Position numbers and translations under genes: made by a program
The notes under the pieces: model-generated
What the model saw: the letters and a program-made list of their open reading frames with translations, nothing else
What the model was told of the DNA's origin: nothing
The model's database searches: none
DNA from: Halomicrobium zhouii
GTDB taxonomy: Archaea; Halobacteriota; Halobacteria; Halobacteriales; Haloarculaceae
Reading direction: 5' to 3'
DNA length: 64,000 bases
NCBI RefSeq assembly: GCF_900114435.1
Contig: NZ_FOZK01000001.1
Coordinates: 124,001-188,000, forward strand
In this document: in pieces, positions 33,176 through 41,383 of the stretch
Position numbering within the stretch: the stretch's first letter is position 1
How the letters are laid out: the number at the start of each line of letters is the position of its first letter

Positions 33176-33592
33176 GTGACCCTCCACCTCTCCAGGATCA
33201 ATTCTAGTAGTACCAGATCGGCGCTCCGTTTCGGAGTGTTGTATGGCGCCGTCGGCGGCATCGTGATGGCGGCTCAGGCGATACAGGACCCAGTTGCAGC
33301 CTTCGTGGAATCGCCACTCGGGATGAGTGTGCTATATCTGTTCCACATCGGTTTCGTGACCGGAATTGCGAGTCTCGTCGGCTACACGTGGGCGAGGTAC
33401 AGCCTCGTGACCCCTGTCGTCGTCATAGCGCTTCTCTCGATCGATATTGTCCAGCCCGACTCGCTGTCTCTCGGGAACCCGTATGTGCGGAACCTGTTCA
33501 GTCTGTTGTACGCATTCGTAGCGATGATTGTCCTCGGCGTCGTCGAATACGCTCTCCGGGCTGTCACGGGTCGACTGCTCGCTGACCGATAG
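33176..33592 (+). CDS. 4-TM hypothetical membrane protein
   Basis: A 138-residue protein from a GTG start. Hydrophobic helices at about residues 20-38, 50-70, 78-95 and 105-128; short loops; basic N-terminus. No motif of a known transporter or enzyme. It follows oapC in the same direction after 76 bp, probably with its own promoter. Confidence 0.6.
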   Translation: MTLHLSRINSSSTRSALRFGVLYGAVGGIVMAAQAIQDPVAAFVESPLGMSVLYLFHIGFVTGIASLVGYTWARYSLVTPVVVIALLSIDIVQPDSLSLGNPYVRNLFSLLYAFVAMIVLGVVEYALRAVTGRLLADR

Positions 33593-33637
33593 CGGCTCGC
33601 CGTCTCGGACGCGGCCTTTCCCCTGCGGGCACAATCG

Positions 33638-33644
33638 TTATATT
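33638..33644 (+). promoter_or_regulatory. TATA box of the 39-residue microprotein gene
   Basis: TTATATT, 27-33 bp before the ATG at 33671, suits a leaderless transcript and supports the tiny gene as real. Confidence 0.5.
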
Positions 33645-33670
33645 CGATCCATTCGTTCGACACAACCACC

Positions 33671-33790
33671 ATGCACCGAGAGCCACGACATCTCGAAGAG
33701 TGGGCCGCGCTCCTCGGTGACGACCTGTCCGACGACCTTGTTGACGGTGACGACGCGGACTCGCTGGTCACCGAGGACGGCGCTGGTTGA
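33671..33790 (+). CDS. 39-residue acidic microprotein
   Basis: MHREPRHLEEWAALLGDDL then an aspartate-rich tail ending EDGAG. Twelve acidic residues among the last 23, a clean ATG and a TATA box at the leaderless distance suggest a true small protein. It has no cysteine and no membrane segment. Such microproteins are abundant in haloarchaea and mostly unstudied. It is isolated between two unrelated membrane protein genes. Confidence 0.5.
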   Translation: MHREPRHLEEWAALLGDDLSDDLVDGDDADSLVTEDGAG

Positions 33791-33899
33791 TCCGCAGGCC
33801 GGTCTGCCGGTTTGCGCACGCTGTAGCCGCCGATACGGCGTCTATCGAAAGTTGCCTCCGCACCGGAAAGATTGTTACATCGCCGGCTAGTTGCGAATT

Positions 33900-34352
33900 A
33901 TGGGCACGAGAGAGGCGAGTAGCGGGACCCAGCTTACGGTGGCCGGATTCGGGGCCGTCGCCCTCGGCGTCGCCGCCTTACTCTTCTGGCTAGTCGGAAC
34001 CGATTCGGGCCCGGAGAGTCACACGGCCGGATTCGCAGTCACACTCGCCGCCCTCGTCGGCTGGCTCGGCTTGCTCGTCACCGGTATCGGGTTGCGTATT
34101 CCGGCCGGTGAGCGGTGGGGTATCGCGTTCTCTCGGGGACAGCGGTACTGCTTTCTCACATCGACGATCGGCACGCTCGGGATCGTCGTCGTTCCAGTCG
34201 CCAGTCTGGTGATGGGCGCCGGCTCCTCCCGGATTCCGTACTTCGGTACCATGGGGTCACTGGTTCTCGGAGTCGGCGCGCTCGCGGTCGGCGTGCTGTG
34301 GCGCACCGGCGAAGAAATCTCACGCCGTTACGACGTCGGCTCGTCCGAGTAA
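33900..34352 (+). CDS. 4-TM hypothetical membrane protein
   Basis: A 150-residue protein from the ATG at 33900, preferred over the in-frame TTG at 33891. Four hydrophobic helices (about residues 14-34, 45-67, 85-107 and 113-133) and a polar C-terminus with RRYDVG. Resembles small haloarchaeal membrane proteins of unknown role. It converges on the malate dehydrogenase gene with about 50 bp between the stops. Confidence 0.6.
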   Translation: MGTREASSGTQLTVAGFGAVALGVAALLFWLVGTDSGPESHTAGFAVTLAALVGWLGLLVTGIGLRIPAGERWGIAFSRGQRYCFLTSTIGTLGIVVVPVASLVMGAGSSRIPYFGTMGSLVLGVGALAVGVLWRTGEEISRRYDVGSSE

Positions 34353-34403
34353 AACCGGCCGCTCGATGTCGCCCGGCGACGGTTACCGCCCGCCGCGACG
34401 CGC

Positions 34404-35321
34404 TCAGCTGATCTTCTCGTACTGGTCGGCGAGCTTGTCGGCCGCTTCGGCCATCAGCTCTTGCTCGTAGTCGTCGAGCTCCCAGTCGACGACCTCCTCG
34501 ACGCCGTTCGAGCCGAGCTTGACCGGGACGCCGAAGGCGGTGCCCTCGTGGCCGTACTCGCCGTCGAGGACGACCGAGCCGGGGAGCACCTCGCCCGTGT
34601 CGCGGACGACGGCCTCGACCATGTGCGCGACGCCCGTCGCCGGGCCCCACTCGGTGGCGCCCTTGCGTTCGATGACGTTCATCGCCGACTCCTGGAGGTC
34701 TTCGAGGATCTCCTCGCGCTCGTCCTGGTCGAACTCGGGGTCGCGGCCGTCGATGCGGACCTTCGAGAAGACGGGGACCTGGGCGTCGCCGTGCTCGCCC
34801 AGGATGGTCGCCTCGACGTTCCGGACCGGGACGTCAAAGCGCTCTGAGAGGACGTAGCGGAATCGCGCCGAGTCGAGGCGGCCGCCGAAGCCGATCACCT
34901 GCTCGCGCGAGCGGTCGCCCGTCTCGTAGAGGTGGCGGTTGAGCAGGTCGACGGGGTTCGACGTCGTGATGGTGACGTAGTCGCCGTCGTTGTGCTCGGC
35001 GATGGACGAACCGATGTCGTCCATGATGGGAGCGTTGTCGCCCGCCAGGTCGATGCGGGTCTGGCCGGGCTGGCGCGGGATGCCCGCGGTGATGACGACG
35101 ACGTCGGAGCCGGCGGTGTCCTCGTAGGTGCCCTGCCGAATCCGCGTGTTGGAGTCGTAGGCGACCCCGTGGTTCGTGTCCGCGGCCTGTCCGACCGTGA
35201 CGTCCTCCTGGTCCGGGATGTCGACGTAGACGAGCTCGTCCGCGATGTCGCGCAGGGCGATGTTGTACCCCGCAGCGGCACCGACGGTTCCCGCCGCGCC
35301 GACGACTGTTACCTTCGTCAT
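34404..35321 (-). CDS. mdh: Malate dehydrogenase
   Basis: A 305-residue L-lactate/malate dehydrogenase family enzyme. NAD-binding GAAGTVG is at residues 8-14; the acidic residue after strand 2 is in VYVDIP; the mobile-loop arginines are in [10 protein letters not shown] (about 81-90), the substrate arginine is in [11 protein letters not shown] and the catalytic histidine in GEHGDAQVP (about 175). The sequence follows the Haloarcula marismortui halophilic malate dehydrogenase almost residue by residue, including the acidic surface. It interconverts malate and oxaloacetate in the citric acid cycle. Monocistronic. Confidence 0.95.
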   Translation of the reverse strand: MTKVTVVGAAGTVGAAAGYNIALRDIADELVYVDIPDQEDVTVGQAADTNHGVAYDSNTRIRQGTYEDTAGSDVVVITAGIPRQPGQTRIDLAGDNAPIMDDIGSSIAEHNDGDYVTITTSNPVDLLNRHLYETGDRSREQVIGFGGRLDSARFRYVLSERFDVPVRNVEATILGEHGDAQVPVFSKVRIDGRDPEFDQDEREEILEDLQESAMNVIERKGATEWGPATGVAHMVEAVVRDTGEVLPGSVVLDGEYGHEGTAFGVPVKLGSNGVEEVVDWELDDYEQELMAEAADKLADQYEKIS

Positions 35322-35429
35322 AACGTGTCTACTGGCGCCCGGATGGACGAAAAGACTGTCGGAGTGTCACCACTCCACACGATCGCTGGCGGGGTTCGCT
35401 CCGTCCGCGAGTGGGTCGCGACCGCCCAC

Positions 35430-35675
35430 CTACTCCCCGGATTCGTGCTGGTCGTGAGCGACGCCGAACAGGAACCCGGAGAGGAAGAGCAGTTCGTTCC
35501 CGACGTAGTAGGCCGCGAGGACGTCGTCGACGACGTTCGTCACGGCCGCCGGGGCGGCCAGTCCGAGGACAGCGAGGACGAGCGCGACGACGGCGGCGAG
35601 GCCGGCGACCCACAGGGTGACCCGGCCGGAGACGTAGCCGACGAGGAAGACGACGACGGCGCCGAGGAGTGACAT
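35430..35675 (-). CDS. Small 2-3 TM membrane protein
   Basis: An 81-residue protein from the ATG at 35675 (MSLLGAVVVF). Strongly hydrophobic from residue 2 to about 45 (two helices) and again near 55-72, ending in a polar tail HDQHESGE. The frame can be extended upstream by 22 codons, but that part is basic and cysteine-bearing and runs into the promoter of the next gene. Function unknown. Confidence 0.55.
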   Translation of the reverse strand: MSLLGAVVVFLVGYVSGRVTLWVAGLAAVVALVLAVLGLAAPAAVTNVVDDVLAAYYVGNELLFLSGFLFGVAHDQHESGE

Positions 35676-35750
35676 GGTCGGTACTACGGCGAACGGGCCG
35701 ATGAACCTTCTCCCGCAAACCCTTTTCTGCCGCGCGGCCACACGTCCCGT

Positions 35751-36557
35751 ATGAGCGACTTCGACAAGGAAGCCGAACGCGAGAAGTTACGCGAGAAGTA
35801 CGAACAGGACGAAGAGCGTCGGAAGACGACCGAACAGATGAGCGAACTCCTCCTGAAGGGCGCGACGATGACCAACGCCCACTGCGGGGACTGCGGCGAC
35901 CCCATCTTCCGCTACGACGGCCAGGAGTTCTGTCCGACCTGCCAGAAGCCGGTCGACCGCGGTGGGCGCGGTGAGGCAGACGCCGAGGGAGGGACCGACG
36001 GCGATTCGGAGACGGCCGAATCGGGCGACCGTCCCGCGGCGAACGGCGACGCCCGGCCCGAGGACATCGAGGTAACCAGTCCGAGCGACGACGCTACCGT
36101 CCAGTTCGGGAGCGACGAGGCGACTGGATCGGACCGGCGGGGCCCCGACCAGTCGGCGGCGGAGCAGTCTGCACCGGACCAGTCGGCGGCGGATCAGGCG
36201 CGCGAGGCCATCGCGGATCAGTCTGCAGACGAACCGCAGGGGGCTCCCGACCAGGACCGCGGCGCTGACGAGACCGTCCAGCAGATCCCGTCAGCCGCCC
36301 CCTCGGCGTCAGTGAACACCGACCAGGAGCCGTCGATGTCGGGGTCGCAGTCGGTCGACGTCGGCGTGGACGAACCGACCGGGACGCCGTCGAGCGACGC
36401 CGTCGGGCAGCACCTCGGTCAGGCACAGGTCGTCCTCGCCCAGACCGTCGAGCGTCACGCGCGGCTCGCGGCGGCGGCTGAGACGCCACGCCAGACGCGC
36501 GAGCACCTCGAAACCGCGCGCGAGGCGGCCGAGACACTCGAGGCGACTGGGTACTAG
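35751..36557 (+). CDS. SSSCA1/p27-type zinc-ribbon protein
   Basis: A 268-residue protein. The N-terminus (residues 1-70) matches the Sjogren/scleroderma autoantigen 1 family: a charged helix EAEREKLREKYEQDEERR, then MSELLLKGATMTNAHCGDCGDPIF with CGDC and CPTC forming a zinc ribbon. A long disordered region (about 75-220) rich in Asp, Ser, Gln and Ala contains repeated DQSAADQ-type segments, and the C-terminal 45 residues form one helix (TVERHARLAAAAETPRQTREHLETA). The archaeal function is unknown. Confidence 0.8.
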   Translation: MSDFDKEAEREKLREKYEQDEERRKTTEQMSELLLKGATMTNAHCGDCGDPIFRYDGQEFCPTCQKPVDRGGRGEADAEGGTDGDSETAESGDRPAANGDARPEDIEVTSPSDDATVQFGSDEATGSDRRGPDQSAAEQSAPDQSAADQAREAIADQSADEPQGAPDQDRGADETVQQIPSAAPSASVNTDQEPSMSGSQSVDVGVDEPTGTPSSDAVGQHLGQAQVVLAQTVERHARLAAAAETPRQTREHLETAREAAETLEATGY

Positions 36558-36624
36558 CGATACGAAGAGAGTCGACGCACCGACGGCGGTCCGGGACCGC
36601 GGTCGGTCGGCGTCGTCACCGGCT

Positions 36625-37182
36625 TCAGAAACCGTCGCCGGCCGCTTCCGCGTCCGGACCGGTGCCGACCGGGCCGACGACGCTGTCGGTCGCGTGGTCG
36701 TCGATGGCTGCGAGCACGGCGTCCACCGCGGACGCGTCGCTCGCCCTGTCGGTCTGGACCGTCCGGGCGAACCGGAGCTGGTCGCCGTCGGACTCAAACA
36801 GCACCGTCCCGGGACACTCCGGGAGGAGCCGCTGGAACGGCTCGAACGTGTCGAACGCGTTGCCGTCGTCCGCCACCGACTTCGGATCGGTCAGCAGGCC
36901 GAACGGCAGGTCGTACCGGCGCTGCCAGAGGGACGCCCGTTCCGGGCAGTCCGGCAGGACGGGCACGACGGCCGTCGAACGGCCGGCGAGCTCCTCGTAG
37001 GCCGCGGCCAGCGACTGCACTAGCTGGCGGGACCGCGGACAGTAGTGATCACGTAACAGTACGGCGACGACGTAGTCGTGACTCCCCGCCAGTTCCGTCG
37101 CCGTACGCGTTTCTCCACCCGCACCTGTATCCGGCAGTGCGAATTCGAACGATTCCCCCACTTGATACGTCGGTGTACTCAC
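36625..37182 (-). CDS. Thioredoxin-fold redoxin-like protein
   Basis: A 185-residue protein of the AhpC/TSA (redoxin) type: GESFEFALPDTG at the N-terminus, then VVAVLLRDHYCPRSRQLVQSL with a single cysteine at the position of the peroxidatic cysteine (about residue 48), but with CPRSR in place of the usual TxxC. A second cysteine in PDCPE (about 78) and a third in LPECPG (about 121) could form a resolving disulfide. It is related to peroxiredoxins but may lack peroxidase activity. The disordered tail is acidic. Monocistronic, divergent from nothing nearby. Confidence 0.75.
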   Translation of the reverse strand: MSTPTYQVGESFEFALPDTGAGGETRTATELAGSHDYVVAVLLRDHYCPRSRQLVQSLAAAYEELAGRSTAVVPVLPDCPERASLWQRRYDLPFGLLTDPKSVADDGNAFDTFEPFQRLLPECPGTVLFESDGDQLRFARTVQTDRASDASAVDAVLAAIDDHATDSVVGPVGTGPDAEAAGDGF

Positions 37183-37245
37183 ACCTGACCCCCGATATTT
37201 GTCTATACCGAACGACCATTAAACTTGCCACAACAGTAGCCTAAT

Positions 37246-39873
37246 TTACTCTTTGTAGCCGCTAGCGACGACTTCGCGGATGCGCGTGGCGGTCACCTCG
37301 CCGACGCCGTCGACGTCCATCAGGTCGTCCTCGCCGGCGGTCATCACCGCCTCGACGCTACCGAAGTGCTCGAGCAGCGTCCGGGCGGTGACCGGGCCGA
37401 CCTCCGCGACGGAGGAGACGACGTACTCCTGTTGTTCGGGCAGGGTCCGCGACTGCTTCTCGCCGTGGACGTCCACCTCCCGGTCGCCGGTCTCCTGCTC
37501 GCGCCGGGCGATGGTCTCCAGCAGGTCCGCCGTCTCCGTCTCGTCGGTCGTCCGGAGGATGCTCGCGCCGAAGTCGACGGCCAGCGAGGCCAGCGCCCCC
37601 TGGATGGCCTTGTGGTGGACGTTCCGGGCACCGTAGAGGTCACCGCCCTCGATGACGACGACGGGGCGGGCGTAGTTCCGGGCGGCGTCGCCGACCTGCT
37701 CGAACATCGAGCGGTCACCGCCCGTGAGCGTGTCGAGGAAGTCGCTGACGGTCTTGCGCTCGACCGAGACCCTGTCGGAGAGGATGTAGTCGCCGACGGC
37801 CAGCGTCTCGAGCCTGGTCTCGATTCCCTCGCGCGTCGAGAGGTCCCGCGCGATGGTCGAGTCGAGTTCGCGCTGGTCGGCGACGATCTCGACCGTCTCT
37901 TCGCCGTCGGCGTGTGGTTCGGGGTAGGTTCCCTCGGGGTCAGCGTCGCCGTCGCTCGCGCCCCCGTCGTCCGCGTCACTATCCCCGTCGTCCGGGTCGT
38001 CCGCCTCGCCCCGGTCACTGTCCCCGGTCGCCTGGTCGGTCCCGGCGAACGCGTCCAGCCCGGCCTGTCCGTCGCCCTCATCGGAGTCCGCTTTCTCCAT
38101 CCCCTTTCCTTCGTCTGCGTTCCGGCCCGTGTGGGTGTCGATAGGCCGCTCTGGAGTCTCTTCGGTTCCACTCGAAGCGGTGGTGTTTTCGGCGTCGGTA
38201 GGACCCTCCTTACTACCGCCATCGGCCCCGTCACTGCTGGCTTCACTCGGCGATCCGCCGCCATCGCTCTGGGATTCGTACTCCTCCAGTCCGGCCTGGT
38301 CGTCGACGAGTTCCGACTTGATCTCGTCGGCGGCGGACTTCAGCTCCCGGAGCTCCCGTTCCATCCGTTTCTCGTCCTGCCGGGACTTCCAGAAGTACGC
38401 CTCGTCGCGGGTGTCCTCGGCCAGCAGGACGTGGACCTTCCCCGACGTCTGCCGACCGGTCCGCCCCTTGCGCTGGATGGAGCGGATGGCAGTCGGGACG
38501 GGTTCGTAGAACAGGACGAGGTCGACCTCGGGGACGTCCAGGCCCTCCTCGGCGACGGAGGTCGAGACCAAGACTTCGAACTCGCCGGCGCGGAACCGGT
38601 CGAGGGTCTCCTGTTGCTCGGTCTGGGTCATCCCCTCGCTCCCGTCGGTGTCGCTCTGGCCGACGAACTTCTGGACCGCGAAGTGGTTCCCGAGGAACTC
38701 GACGAGCGTCTCGGCGGTGTCCCGGGACTCGGTGAAGACGATGACGCGCTCCCCGTTCTCGATGCCCAGCGTCTGGGCCAGCAGCATGCGCGTCTGGCGG
38801 AACTTCGGGTGGAGGTCGTCGTAGGAGTCGGCCTTCCGCATCGCCTCCTTGACCTTCGGCTCGCTGACGAGGCGCTGGTCGGCCTTCGACGCCCCCGAGG
38901 AGCGGGCGGCCTCGCGCTGGCGGTCGAAGTAGCGATTCAGCGCCTCGACGCTCTGGGTCTCGACGTAGGTGACGGCGGTCCGGAGCTTGCGGATCTCGGC
39001 CAGCAGGCTCATCCCGCTGTACCCCTCGGACTGGTCGTTGTCCATCAATTTGCGCAACTCTGCCTGCATCCCCTGGATGTCTCGCTCGGAGACGTCCGGG
39101 GACGTCGAGGAGGCGACGCCCAGCTCCTTCAGCTTGGTCAGACGGTCCTTCACGACCTCGTTGAGCGCGTCGCGGATCTCGATGACCTCGTCGGGCAGCT
39201 GGACGCGCTCCCACTGGACGTCGGTGTCGTGGGTGAACTCGTCGACGTCGGCGTCGGCCTCGGTCATCACCGTCACCTCGTTCAGCCCGAGGTTCTCACA
39301 GACCTCCAGGATCTCCTCCTCGTCGCCGCCGGGCGAGGCGGACATCCCCGTGACGAGCGGGTCGTCGGCGTCCGCGTGGTAGCGCTCGGCGATGTAGTTG
39401 TACGCGTAGTCGCCCGACGCCCGGTGACACTCGTCGAAGGTGCAGTGGACGACGTCGGAGAGGGAGATGCGGTTGCCCACCAGGTCGTTCTCGACGACCT
39501 GCGGCGTCGCGATGACGACGCGGGCGTCCTCCCAGAGGTCGGCGCGTGAGGCCGGGCGGACGTCGCCGGTGAACACGACGATCTCGTCGTCGGGAATCGT
39601 CAGCGCCTCGCGGTAGAACTCGGCGTGTTGCTGGACGAGCGGCTTGGTCGGTGCAAGCAGGAGCGACTTCCAGGCCGCGTCTTCGAGTCGCTCCGCGGTC
39701 ACCCGCAGGCTCACGGTCGTCTTGCCCAGTCCGGTCGGGAGACAGACGAGGGTGTGGTCGCGCAGCGCCGCCTCGGCCAGTTCCGTCTGGTAGCGGCGCT
39801 TCTCGAGCATATTCGGCGTGATGCGCGGGTGCTCGACGTACTCGCCCTCGTACTCGGCGTCGGACTGGGCCAT
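37246..39873 (-). CDS. hef: Hef helicase/endonuclease (FANCM/XPF-like)
   Basis: An 875-residue two-part protein. The N-terminal SF2 helicase has Q-motif RRYQTELAE, Walker A PTGLGKTT (about residue 47), DECH (about 147) and motif VI QRKGRTGRQ (about 475). An acidic disordered linker of about 150 residues follows. The C-terminal XPF-type nuclease has the ERKxxxD signature (SVERKTVSDFL, about residue 700) and a tandem helix-hairpin-helix domain at the end (VGPVTARTLLEHFGS, VDGVGEVTA). All catalytic residues are present. It processes stalled forks and flap structures in archaea. Confidence 0.95.
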   Translation of the reverse strand: MAQSDAEYEGEYVEHPRITPNMLEKRRYQTELAEAALRDHTLVCLPTGLGKTTVSLRVTAERLEDAAWKSLLLAPTKPLVQQHAEFYREALTIPDDEIVVFTGDVRPASRADLWEDARVVIATPQVVENDLVGNRISLSDVVHCTFDECHRASGDYAYNYIAERYHADADDPLVTGMSASPGGDEEEILEVCENLGLNEVTVMTEADADVDEFTHDTDVQWERVQLPDEVIEIRDALNEVVKDRLTKLKELGVASSTSPDVSERDIQGMQAELRKLMDNDQSEGYSGMSLLAEIRKLRTAVTYVETQSVEALNRYFDRQREAARSSGASKADQRLVSEPKVKEAMRKADSYDDLHPKFRQTRMLLAQTLGIENGERVIVFTESRDTAETLVEFLGNHFAVQKFVGQSDTDGSEGMTQTEQQETLDRFRAGEFEVLVSTSVAEEGLDVPEVDLVLFYEPVPTAIRSIQRKGRTGRQTSGKVHVLLAEDTRDEAYFWKSRQDEKRMERELRELKSAADEIKSELVDDQAGLEEYESQSDGGGSPSEASSDGADGGSKEGPTDAENTTASSGTEETPERPIDTHTGRNADEGKGMEKADSDEGDGQAGLDAFAGTDQATGDSDRGEADDPDDGDSDADDGGASDGDADPEGTYPEPHADGEETVEIVADQRELDSTIARDLSTREGIETRLETLAVGDYILSDRVSVERKTVSDFLDTLTGGDRSMFEQVGDAARNYARPVVVIEGGDLYGARNVHHKAIQGALASLAVDFGASILRTTDETETADLLETIARREQETGDREVDVHGEKQSRTLPEQQEYVVSSVAEVGPVTARTLLEHFGSVEAVMTAGEDDLMDVDGVGEVTATRIREVVASGYKE

Positions 39874-40024
39874 CCGGTCGGTCGTTCGCCCTCTCTCAGT
39901 TTAAGAGTTCGCGTAGCGTGGCGAAAGTGGAGCTAGGGGGACGGGTTCTGTGTGTTTGAACGGGTGTGAGTTGACCGGTTAGCTCGTCGGAATTTCGCTG
40001 AAAGGACTCCCACCGCCAACACCC

Positions 40025-40523
40025 AGAAAGCCCTCGGCGGGCTCCAGTCCCGCGGCCCACTTGCGCTCCTCGTGGTTCGAGAGAGCGAAGCTCTCTCGTC
40101 ATCACGAAAGGCGCTGCGCGCCTTTCGAACGACTTCGCTCCGGTGCTTAGTGGGCCGGGGTTCCCGGAGCCCGCCTCGCCCTTTCAGTCCTCCAGGCCCG
40201 CACCGCAGCCCTGCCCTTCCCCTGGTCGCGCGATGAAACGCGCTCCCGGCCGACCGCCGGGCGGTTGCTGAGTGGTCAGGAAGCGTGTCGCGCCGCCAGG
40301 CGCGACCGGGGAGGTTTGGTGGAGTTAAGCGCGAGCGCCTCCGTGCGCGAGCAATGCTGTCCTGGTGTCTTGGGCGAACGGAGTGAGCGCAAGGCTCAGG
40401 AGAGCTTGCTCTCCTGGTGGACTGAAAGGGCGAGGTGCGGTCGACGAAGCACGGACCCGCAAGCACCGAACGGCGTGAGGCGCGCAGGGGGTCCGCGCGA
40501 GTCGAGCGTGCCGAGGGCTTTCG
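40025..40523. repeat. Family-A long palindromic repeat, copy 2
   Basis: Same termini as copy 1: AGAAAGCCCTCGGCGGGCTC at the left and GAGCGTGCCGAGGGCTTTC at the right. Inner arms 40171-40196 and 40413-40438 pair almost fully. It contains the shared CACCGCAGCCCTGCCCTTCC block and extra perfect hairpins, for example AGGAGAGC-TT-GCTCTCCT at 40399-40416. It fills most of the gene-free gap 39874-40666; arginine/serine-rich frames inside are not genes. Confidence 0.8.
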
Positions 40524-40666
40524 AGTTGTTTGAACTCGTACTCACTGCTGAAACGTCGAAATCCACTGATCACTCACTCCTTGATTTGTACTGACCAGTT
40601 TCAGGACCGAGAGTCACCGAAGAACCGGTCCGTTTCGTTTCGAACGCCATCCACCACCAACCCCAC

Positions 40667-40804
40667 CTACTCGTCGTCCTCGTAGACCTTCTCGGCCAGT
40701 CGTTCGGCGACGAACAGCTGCGGGTTCCGGCGGATGACGTACCCGACGATGGCGACGAGAAGCAGGAGACTGACGACGGCACCGACCACCACCTCGACGA
40801 GCAT
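40667..40804 (-). CDS. 45-residue single-span membrane microprotein
   Basis: MLVEVVVGAVVSLLLLVAIV forms one membrane helix, followed by a basic stop-transfer patch IRRN and an acidic, helical cytoplasmic tail (AERLAEKVYEDDE). The signal-anchor layout and haloarchaeal tail composition favour a real gene. The start is divergent from the KhtT-like gene at 40904, with 99 bp between them, so it could be regulated with the antiporter pair. Function unknown. Confidence 0.55.
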   Translation of the reverse strand: MLVEVVVGAVVSLLLLVAIVGYVIRRNPQLFVAERLAEKVYEDDE

Positions 40805-40903
40805 AGTGGGCGAGTCGTGATTCGCGGGCATAAGTTTGCCGGGGACTGCGAGGTCTACCGTGGGACCTCATCGCTTAATAACGGGAGGCACAAAGCTCGA
40901 CGC

Positions 40904-41383
40904 ATGACTATCTACGAGACGGAGGTCCCCGGGGTCGGACACAAGTTCGAACTCGAGGTCGACGGGGGCGAGCGGCTGGTGGTGATCATCCACCACGACG
41001 GGAAGCGGGACGTCTACAGACGGCCGGACCCGGACGCCGACAGCGAACAGCTGTTCTCGCTGACCGGCAAGCAGGCCCGCCAGCTCGGCTCTATCCTGGA
41101 GGGGGCGTACTTCCAGCCGGTGGAACTCGACGAGGTGGAGGTGCCGCTGGGGGAGGCTATCATCGAGTGGACCGAGGTGGGCGCCGACGCGCCCGTCGCG
41201 GGCGAGACGCTGGCGGACGCGAACATCCGCAAGCGGACGGGGGTGTCCGTGATGGCGATCCAGCGGGGCGGGGACACCATCCCCAATCCCGGTCCGGACG
41301 AGACTATCGAGACCGGCGACGTGCTCGTCACCCTGGGCTCGCGCGAGGAGCAGTCGTCACTGGAGGAGCTGGTCGAGGACTGA
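40904..41383 (+). CDS. TrkA-C domain regulatory subunit of a K+/H+ antiporter (KhtT-like)
   Basis: A 159-residue soluble protein. Residues 1-75 form the N-terminal domain of KhtT-type proteins (ETEVPGVGHKFELEV, DVYRRPDPDADSEQLFSLT), and residues 85-155 form a TrkA-C (RCK-C) domain ending in GPDETIETGDVLVTLGS. KhtT binds nucleotides or cations and gates its membrane partner. Its TGA overlaps the ATG of the antiporter gene (A shared), so the two form one translationally coupled system, the expected arrangement of KhtTU. Confidence 0.85.
   Translation: MTIYETEVPGVGHKFELEVDGGERLVVIIHHDGKRDVYRRPDPDADSEQLFSLTGKQARQLGSILEGAYFQPVELDEVEVPLGEAIIEWTEVGADAPVAGETLADANIRKRTGVSVMAIQRGGDTIPNPGPDETIETGDVLVTLGSREEQSSLEELVED

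Noticed and set aside
38163-38184. ORB-like sequence TTCCACTCGAAGCGGTGGTG in hef
   Set aside because: It lacks the GAAACGAAGGGG core and G-string; similarity limited to the first half, likely chance.
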